Below are positions 55,600 to 64,000 of a stretch of DNA of 64,000 nt, one piece after another. The notes beneath the pieces were generated by a model. The model was not told the DNA's origin. It saw only the letters and a program-made list of their open reading frames with translations, and made no database searches. Origin of the DNA: Symsagittifera roscoffensis. Lineage: Eukaryota; Xenacoelomorpha; Acoela; Convolutidae. A program made the position numbers and the translations under genes. The stretch spans positions 101,684-165,683 of the forward strand of contig NW_026970668.1 of the NCBI RefSeq assembly GCF_963678635.1. Reading direction: 5' to 3'. The first letter of the stretch is position 1, and the number at the start of each line of letters is the position of its first letter.

Positions 55600-58300
55600 T
55601 GGAGTCCTCGAATTGCACCCTGAAAGGAGATATTCTTCAGTTGCTCATTTAATGTGAGAAAGCAACACTACAAATCTGTTGAGTGGTAATTTTAAAGTCT
55701 GCTCAGTTTTTGAAATACGCTAAACGGCTAAGGGTGTCCTTGCCATTAAAAATTTTTGCGACTTCACTACTGCTTCTCTTTGTCCTCCAAAAACCGAACC
55801 TGTTTCATCATCAACATTTGAAGCTATACTAGCACCGAGACTTGATGCGTTTTCAGTATCCATACCGTTTTCTTCAATTGTACCAATATCTGCACAGGTG
55901 GGGATATGCTTTTCTGTCTACCTCCCTTTTTTTTTTGAATCATTACTATGTGTAATCACTGCCACCTTCTGTTGCGCTTGTTTGAGTTATCTCAATACCA
56001 AAACTTGCTATGGGACCAACAACTGCCATGTTGCACAGTCTTTCCGTTCCGGGCATCATTGCAATCTTTGTACCATTAACAAGCCGGGAAGCAACACCAC
56101 TTTCCAATGAATTGAGTTGATATTTCTCAATATCGAACTTTCCGTTGTATAAACACCTGTCTTCGTACCATAGCCTCCATTGCATCTTTGCTTTTTTCTG
56201 TCCTCATGATTAAACTTGTGCTAATACCATATCGGCTACCAATACCTCACCTTAATCTGTAACGTTTTTTTTTTGAGATGAAGCTTGATCACGCAAGCTC
56301 GAAAGATTTCTGCAGTGGATCACGAATCTTTTGATGTAGCCTAAGAGCTTGACATTTTTCAATAAATTGTGAAAACCTCGTTGTCAGCAAATCTAAGATT
56401 CTTTTCGTTTTTCTCCTTTGTAGTCCTGTGTATTATTTTGCTGTCTTCTCATGTTTTCTCCATTGTAAAATCCTCTGCTCTTGGCCATTTATCAAATGAC
56501 TGTGAACGCAACGTTGGTACGTTCAACAAAAACCATGGCTTGACAGAGCAGATGATGAACTCCTCCGTAAAGCATAATCAGCATGAATTTCTTTAGTCCT
56601 TTCAAGTTTCCATCTTTGGCCTGGTAAAATCTCTTAGACCTTGTCTACGCAAAAACTAATGGCATCAGTAATTGCTTTTGCTGATGGCTGCTCTAAATGA
56701 TCCCGCTAGTTGTGCTCCGAGAAATTGAGCATGCACTTCCTTGCGTGGAACACAAATGCTTTTTTGAGCTCATTTCGAGTTTTTGCTGTCGGCAATTTGA
56801 CGGGTTTTATAGGTTCGCTGAATTTTTGTCGCATAAACAATACAGCCGCATTTGCTCTAGTTGAGGCGTCACACAAATTGTGAAATTGAAGGATTCTCGG
56901 TGTCTCTTGTATAAAAAACTTGGCGAGTCAGCTTGATGACATTCGGTTTCTCTAGCTATTGTCAATGGCGTCCATAAACTTCTTAAAGTGTATTTTTTTG
57001 AAAGGCAGTATAATCAGAAAGTGGCCATCTGGTTTTGATTTTTTTTCTGCCAAAGTTTTGCTTAACTCTATGCTCTTCTGCTTCCTACTGTTTTCTTTCT
57101 GGAAGTCTCTCGAGTTCCCAGAAACGTTGAATGTTGGATTTTTTATAATCGCTGATGAAAAGTTTCTTTTGTAGGGAAATGAAACCGGTGCTAATTTTTT
57201 TGTCCAATCAAAGCCAGTAAAAAACTGAGAGGCGGTAGCAAATTGAATCTGACTGTCCTTTTTGTTTTTTTTTGTTATTATCAGATCTTCCTAGTGTGCT
57301 GCTCCTATGAGTATTTCAATTTACTGTGAATCGTTAAATACGGGATCGGCCAATTGTTTTTTTTGGCTGTAGTCCGATTGTCGTTGTTGATTTACTTTGA
57401 ATTTGAGTTAATTCTCAGTTTCTGAGGATTTGAAGCCATAATTGGAAATGGCTTCATGTTTGAGGATCGAATGGAGGAAGTAGCATTGTTGTCGCGCCAT
57501 TAGTGTCACTTGATGTCAAAAAATTCGTAACCTTCCACTCCGAAAATATTTGTAGACTGTTTGCACCTGCGTATCCACAAGTTTTGATCAGCCGCTTCTG
57601 AAATATCAGGGTGATGTCAAATGCTGAATCCATTACAACACAAACATGAGTTTTTTTATTGAAGGATCTCGAAGAGTGTGATATCATTATGTACAAAAAA
57701 CAAAAAAGTTTCATCCGGTATTTTTTCTGACTTACGCTTTAAAAGTTTTGTTGTTGGTTTTTAATTTTGCAATCGTCTGCCGTGCTCTGGTACGTCGTTT
57801 TTGCGAAATTTTTTTTTGATTAAGATGCAGAAAATTTTTGTGTTTCATCGAGATTCAGATCAAATCTCACTTCTCCGTCTAGCTCGAATGCAATTTGATT
57901 CATTTTTTGAAAGTGAGATGTGTCTTTGAATTGACAAATTTTGAAGATGTTGCATCTAAATTCGATTGTTTTTCCCACAATTTTCGCTTTTCTCCTATTC
58001 TGTTGTAGTTTAATTTGTAGGTAGCGTCTTTGTGGCGTGTTACCTTTTTCTTTTCCAGTTGTTGGTTGCTAATTTTTTTCGGTGGCTATAATCGAAAAAA
58101 TACTCCTGTTGATCTAGTCGTTTTCCCTAATTGAGAAAAACTTATTTTTCTGTAGTTGTTGTGACAGTTCGAAGACTTCTGGAGTTTTCTGTTGTCAGTG
58201 ATCGTTTTTGAAGCTCTCATGCAAAATTAATCGGAAATTGAAATTTTGCTGTCTTGTCTGTTTTCTAGAAATCCGATGGCGATATAAAATTGAGAATTAC
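55600..58300 (-). mobile_element. Second BEL/Pao-like fossil, minus strand
   Basis: On the minus strand, a protease-like stretch near 57.5-57.7 kb (VVMDSAFDITLI) and an RNase H-proximal stretch near 56.85 kb (HNLCDASTRANAAVLF) resemble BEL/Pao pol in the expected order. Coding-like sequence continues toward 55.7 kb. It is heavily broken and no LTRs were found, so the limits are approximate. Confidence 0.4.
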
Positions 58301-60180
58301 TCAATGTACTTTTGTTTCCGCGTCTCCTGTCAAAGATCATGAGCTGTAGTTTAGCTGCTGATCTATTATCAATACCTGTGTCTGGAGTAAAATTTCAGCC
58401 TGTAACTTTAGACAAGTCTGTGATGAAACAAACAGAAGACTTAAATAGTCATTGATGCTGACTGGTTTCAATCCGCAAAAAGAAAAGGCAAAACGTCGCA
58501 AAAAGAAAAGGCAAAAACTCGGAGAAAGCAAAACATCGCGAGGAATCACCGAAGTAAAAAACTAAAATTTTGTACAAAAACTCTAGTACTAATACGTTGA
58601 ACAACTTATAGGGTCTGCCAGTGGTAATTCAACCCTCACGTTCTCTGAAACCTGACTCACGGGACCTATTTTGTCCGGATACCTAACCAACCTAATTTCT
58701 ACCTCATTTTTGTACAAATTAGCCACAAAAAATTGTTTTTCGTAGAACATTTATTATTGGTTGATGACTATGCCAAATTAATCAAATTTAAAATAATCTG
58801 CGTGAAGCATCACCGCAGGTTCATATTTGAATCGTAATCAAATGCGCGTTAAGTGATGCTCGATTGATGCCTTTCGAGATTCAACTGAAATAATTGGCAG
58901 GAGCATTAATTGAGGGTTCAAAAACACAAAGAACACACCTTTAGTATAGCCTTGCACTGAGAAAATTGAGAAACTTTGATAATTACCACACAGAAATAAT
59001 TTAAGATAAAAGTATGAAAATTGCTCAAAACGAGAAGTTAAATTTTGTTAAGAAAAAACTTGGATGAAGATTTTGAATTTCTTTCCAACGGCGATAAATC
59101 AAGTGAGTTGGAGACCTGGAAAATGATAGTTATTTTATTACTTGTTTAGGGAGAGCAAGAACAAAATTCGATGAAGACAGCCCCCGATGAAAAAATAAAT
59201 GTTAAATCAAAAATTACCGTGTTTAATAAAAACATGAAAATTGAGTTGAGTTTAAAGAAAAATTGATTGCTTGAATATCAGGACAAAATTCTGAACATTC
59301 CGACTGCACCTTAAGAAAAAAAATTGGAGTTTGCATATTTGGAGTTTTGTGAAGATTTTATTTGAGACAAATCCAAGAATTGCTCAAAACGACTGATCTT
59401 CCCGTCAGGAAACCTCGGTCAAAAGAATCTGAGGGAAAACCTGGAAATTTTGTTTAGCGCTGACAAATCAGGCGAGTGTGTGTGATCTAGAAAATGACAA
59501 TATTTGATGATGGTGTCCCCTGATGATGGTATCCCATTTGATGATACTATCACCTGATGATACGTTCTTTCTAAAAAAAATTAAAATAAAGTCACCTAAA
59601 ATAGTTTTGCACAAACCAAAACAGATTCACTAAATTAAGTTTATTCATCAACGTTTTAGTCTACAAGTTAGATACAAAAAATAACAAGAATGCTCGAATA
59701 GAAGTGCAAAACCTAAAACTTCCAACTGCAATATAATTTCAAATAATGTGTTTATTGGTTGAATAGTTGATAAATATATGAGATACAATTTAAAAAACAT
59801 GATTTTATTTTGTTTTCCATCATTTATCACACCAAATGTTAAACAAAATAAGAGGGCTGAATAGGATAGGTTTTTACAGTCCCGTGTTGAGTCTAAAAAA
59901 TACAATTAAACTGCTGGCGTTAGTTTTATTTGAAAAGCATCAATATGCTGCTTACGCGTGTTATAGGAACGCATTTTAGAGCGCATTAATTATCCCAAAT
60001 TGGTCAAAAAATTAAACAAGCCAATATAAAAAGGACTAAGGTATAAAAAACGACAAAAAAGACAAAATTAGCGCAGCTGTATTTCAGAGATTCCAATCAG
60101 TCCAATTCCAGACAAATGTGCCATTTGCTTGAAATAAAATACTTTCGAAGAGTTTGACGAAACAATTGTGCTCGGGTAAC
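58301..60180. other. Intergenic, with diverged repeats
   Basis: 59050-59140 and 59415-59490 share a diverged unit (AAAACTTGGATGAAGATTTT-like and AAATCA.G.GAGTG). 59495-59560 has four copies of a GATGATGGTATCCC-type unit. No gene is seen. Confidence 0.45.
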
Positions 60181-62229
60181 TGTTTTCTTTCGTTTGTGTT
60201 GTGTGTCGCATCAAGGATAGCACATATGGACAGCACACGAAAAAACTATAGCGTCAAGGAACGTACAAGGGGAACCTGAACAGGACTGGGTTTCAACCTT
60301 CAAAAGATCAACGCGCAAACTCGCGGATGCTTAAATGGGGCAAACGGAATAGCCGACCGCAACCCACAGTTATACACAAGCTAAAGTCGTCTTGGCCCCT
60401 TTTACATGGACGGAGGACATAGAGCGATCTTTGTCAAGATAAATTAGATGACAATTCACCCTGTAGATTTCGGGGATTGCTTCTCTAGGTCCATTCGCAC
60501 ACTCTAACTTAACGGCACCGCAAAGTGGTCCCTTTGGTAGTGAATTTAGCGAAGCAACTGAGATTCACTACTACCCACAGTCCCGAAGGGATTAAGTTGG
60601 TGGTAAATGTTCTGTACTGTACTAAGTTACTTGTCCCGTTTTATGCTGCTCTTGAGGCTGTCTTGCTCACTCTCGCCGATCGCAAGAACTTCAAGTAGTA
60701 ATTGATTTCAGATAAAGATTGGTCCAAATACAGAAGGCTCTAGGCGGCCCGAATATAATCTAGTTAACTAATCAAAAGGAAAGGGCTCGCGATCAATCAA
60801 CACAATTGCCTAATTGCAATTCGAAGTCCAACTAACTTAGCCAGCAATTCTCTCTCCTTTAAAGAATCCTAATTATTGAATCACCCAAAGTATTTCCACA
60901 CAGTCGCTCAGTCCGACCTGCTAAAAAAATAATAGTGTCACCAAGTATCACCATTCCTATGAGGTACTTTGACTGATCTCTTTATTTCGCGATTCCTGAT
61001 TCTATAACTAACTGAGAACCAACCGTTCGCTCTCACGGCATCCTTGTTCTCTCTCTGACTGAGAACCAAACACTCTTAATAGTAGCTCACTCTGTTCTCT
61101 AAGTCACTGAGAACCAACTAACTTCTATTTAGCAATAATTGTTCTGCCTAAAGGTAGGCGATTTATTGATCCCTATATGTTTTTCTATTTGAGGTTTAGT
61201 TATACTTAGAGTTACACCATCCCTACTAGTCCTGACATTGACTTTGGTACCCTTTTCGCAAGGTCTTAACCGAATTCTTTTTTTGACGACACTAGTCTTC
61301 ATTTCCAAGTTCATTACAGGTATCTCTAACTAAGTTGTGCAAATATCAAGTCCAACTCCACCATTAAATCTAGTTATGTTTAGTTAACCAATCCTCTAAG
61401 GTTTTATTTATTTATCCCATTTCTAAGGTCCCTTATTATTTTTCCCGGGAAAAAGCTACTAACATCGGAAGAGTCGCCGGAGGGATTTTGCTCACCACGG
61501 CTCTTTTTCCAGGGCTGAGTTATAGTGTCTATTGCCGCCATAAAATCAATATGCCCTCGCTGATTATTTTGCGTAAAATGCTTATTTCCGGTTTCAGGGG
61601 TATTTTTCCCAAGTGCTAAAAATTTCAGGTCCAACCACCGGATTTGGTTAAAATTATACTGCATAGTTGTAGCTCCCTGCGCTCAGTGGGGGCAGAGAAA
61701 CGACTTCCGGAGGTCGCGTTGGGGTCTTTTTGCAAAGAGCATAGCACCGGAAGTAGGGGTTTAGGGGGTCTGGAGTTCTGAAATTAAGCTTCCCTCAAAT
61801 AGGTCTATAACATACTATATTTTAGTTCCATTTCAACTGCTAGTTACCGAGTTCTAATGGGGCTATTTGCACTTCCGGGAACCCTTATCACTTAGGGCCA
61901 GGGTGTCTGAGGTGTCTGGGTTTTTGCATGCCCGGGTCAAATCATCTAGTATCCGTCCTGTGAATTTCATAAAGCTAGGCCACGTAGTTTGCATTTGGGG
62001 GTCGGATTATCATATTTGGTACCGTTTCCAAATCCTGACTAGTCTTTGTTTATTTTGGTCATTTTTGCAACTTAATCAAATGTTTACTTTGCTAATTAGC
62101 TCTCTTGACTCAACTAAATTTATAGTACGCGCTCCCCATTAGCTTTACAATACTGCATGCATTTGCCAAGTTAAAGCTTTCACTTGAACTCTAAGTTAGG
62201 CAAAAAGTGTTAGGATCACCGATCCTACA
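60181..62229 (-). mobile_element. Probable 3' LTR of a Ty3/gypsy-like fossil
   Basis: On the minus strand the LTR opens TGTAGGATCGGTGATCCTAA, itself a hairpin, directly after a polypurine tract AAAAGGGAAGAC (62230-62241). The other end is placed at 60181, where the composition changes and the minus strand reads GAAAGAAAACA, giving TG...CA ends and about 2.05 kb. An alternative end near 60936 is possible. Three ACTGAGAACCAA repeats lie at 61012-61110. Confidence 0.5.
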
Positions 62230-62750
62230 GTCTTCCCTTTTAGTGTATATTTCTCCTGAATAATGTTTTGCTTTTCTACTAGCTAAGTTAACCCTATTCA
62301 ACATGTTAACCCCAAAGTAGACTCATTTTCATGTAGCTAACTGCTTTACTAATTCTAATAAAATTTCCGTTAAGCTTGCATGTAACTTAACAACCAGGTA
62401 ACCACACTTGTCTTTTGCTTATGCTAACCAAACCTCAAGATAATTATCACGAGGGTGCCTAACCTTATAATTATTCTTCCAGTTTCATGATTAAAGTTCC
62501 TAAAAACTTAATCGCGGACCCGTCAGTGTATTCCCCCAAGACTAAAAAGTTTTCACTAGTAGGCACCATTTGTTTAGAGAATCCTAATCACGGGATTTGA
62601 CTTTTAATAACCTTACTCACCATAGAACGACCCAACCTCTCTTTTACTAAGCGGAGACAATGCTAAACAGTGCAAAAACTGAGTTGGAGTCGCACTTAGG
62701 TAAAGTCCAGCACTAATGATTTGGGTGACAAAGTTTTGTAAAAACTAATT

Positions 62751-63578
62751 TTAACTCGCATACTCGTCGATATCAAACCGAACTGGTGGCTTTCTTATTC
62801 GAATTGGTCTACCAACATCTGTAGTTTCACTTTCCATCAGAGGCTCCACCACCACCATCTCACCTGGAGCACTTCCCTCAGCTTCGCTCGGCACATTCGC
62901 GGCCTTTTCTTCCCGTCTGGCTCCCATCTCCCTTTCGTCATAGGTCTCCACCGCATCGCTCTGCCGTCGCAAGACTCCATTTAGCCCGGGAGAATTAACT
63001 AGTGGCTCCACCACTGCTCGATTTTTCAGCGACAATATTCCCACGGGTTCTTGCTTTGGGCCTGGATCATGATTGAATCCCTCACGATTATTAACCCAAA
63101 TTGCCTCGTCTTCGATGTGCATCTCCGGATCCTCGAAGAAAATCGCCGACCAATATGGTGTCGTTCGCTTCCCTGCAATAGCTTCCTCTGGTTGCCCCGT
63201 GTCTTCCACATATCGCTCCAGCGTGTTGAAATGCAGGAACTTCAATTTACTGGGATTCGATTGCTTTGCCACCTTGTAGTTCACTTCGGAAATCCTGGCC
63301 AATACAACGTATAGTCCGTCCCATAGATCGAAAGACTTCTTCGATTTAATTTTTTCTTTAGACCAGAAAAAAAACCCAGACTTTCTCACCAGTCGCTTAG
63401 GATCTCGGCAAGAAAAAAAGGACCGCTTGCTCCATCTTGAATAACATAACCAGCCGGGGATATGAAAGCGAAAAAAAAACAACCGGGCGCGGCTGAAATG
63501 GACCATGTTTTTCTTTCTGAGGAAAAAGTAGAAAATCACCCTCATATCGGAGATCACAGCCAAGACCTCCCGAATCAT
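62751..63578 (-). mobile_element. Ty3/gypsy-like fossil, end of pol
   Basis: Minus-strand open sequence with an integrase C-terminal region (SKKSFDLWDGLYVVLARIS, then LHFNTLERY) like the chromodomain-free GPY/F-type tail of Ty3/gypsy integrases. It ends with an acidic and Pro-rich extension (RPIRIRKPPVRF) seen in many gypsy pol termini. It lies 5' of the LTR, in the expected order. The element continues past the right edge, so its overall state cannot be judged. Confidence 0.6.
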
Positions 63579-64000
63579 TTAGGAAAAGCTAGGAAAGCAT
63601 TGCTAAGAAAGCACAGCAGTCATATAAGTAACACAGAGTGGCATTGGTGGCATAAGATTTGATTTTCCTCAGACGAAGTAGGAAAAAACCCTTGACAACT
63701 GGTCTGACCCAGAAGGGAGGCTTCTGGACCTAGAAAATGCGTACCCTCGGGTGTCTAAATCAGCCCTTTATGAAATCCTGAGAAGCTACGGCCTGAAAGA
63801 AATTCTCCTGAACTGCCATACAGACTTACACTAATCCGCTACTTAAAGTGTGAAAGGAAAAGATGGTGACAGTGACACTTAGGCACCAAAAAGGGCCCTC
63901 AGGTAAGAATATTCCACATACCCAGTACTAAATACAACTGATAAGAGAACTTAACTCACTTCTCTGTGTCACTTATTGCAGACAAAACTAATATCCTGGG
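63579..64000. other. Probable continuation of the Ty3/gypsy-like fossil
   Basis: Sequence upstream of the pol end on the minus strand. No motif could be assigned within the window. Confidence 0.3.

Noticed and set aside
63051-63314. Plus-strand frames opposite the gypsy-like pol end
   Set aside because: Antisense shadows of the integrase-like reading.

Overview
The window looks like AT-rich, repeat-dense nuclear DNA of an invertebrate animal. The signs are spliceosomal GT-AG introns, three groups of non-LTR retrotransposon (LINE) copies, hAT-like and other terminal-inverted-repeat elements, BEL/Pao-like and Ty3/gypsy-like fossils, microsatellites, and almost no protein-coding density. I cannot name the phylum. 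No bacterial genes, rRNA, CRISPR array or convincing functional tRNA gene is visible.

The main host gene is one large seven-transmembrane receptor on the + strand, spread over most of the left 48 kb. Three exon types fit together by splice site and phase: a first coding exon with TM1-TM2 (275 nt, ends in phase 2), a middle exon with TM3-TM5 (19034-19423, enters and leaves in phase 2), and a last exon with TM6-TM7 and the tail (46936-47584, enters in phase 2, followed by a stop and AATAAA). Joined, they give a 437-residue divergent rhodopsin-like receptor. It has a DRF motif at the end of TM3, a cysteine pair placed for the TM3-ECL2 disulfide, and a helix-8-like FRNPKFR. The first exon lies in a tandem array (about 1-18600) and is present five times. 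Two copies (5864, 13645) are intact, one (372) has lost its ATG and its splice donor, and two (9399, 10129) share a 13-nt deletion. The last exon also has a duplicated, truncated front end upstream (45810), which could act as a decoy splice target.

Layout. 1-18604: four cassette units of roughly 3.6-5.5 kb (exon 1, a LINE-A piece, spacer), with smaller internal duplications; the fourth holds the longest LINE-A copy. 18605-19033: intron. 19034-19423: middle exon. 19424-46935: a 27.5-kb intron filled with a short inverted-repeat element, a tRNA-headed SINE candidate, two elements whose ends are built from short A+T palindromes (21729-23713 and 23906-27217), an hAT-like element inside a TATG microsatellite, a 422-bp spacerless palindrome, LINE-B (esterase-like ORF1, 2A-like motif, endonuclease), an unassigned coding-like stretch (34.7-36.8 kb), LINE-C on the minus strand, a 613-bp inverted-repeat element with an internal minisatellite, and a 1.1-kb tandem duplication running into the last exon. 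47585-50927: intergenic, with more hAT-like copies. 50928-58300: two old BEL/Pao-like fossils. 60181-64000: the 3' part of a Ty3/gypsy-like fossil on the minus strand with a long LTR, continuing beyond the window.

The strongest biological point is the array of duplicated TM1-TM2 exons placed ahead of a single shared TM3-TM7 body. That layout could give one receptor alternative extracellular ends and first helices, or could be a failed duplication. Transcript data would decide.
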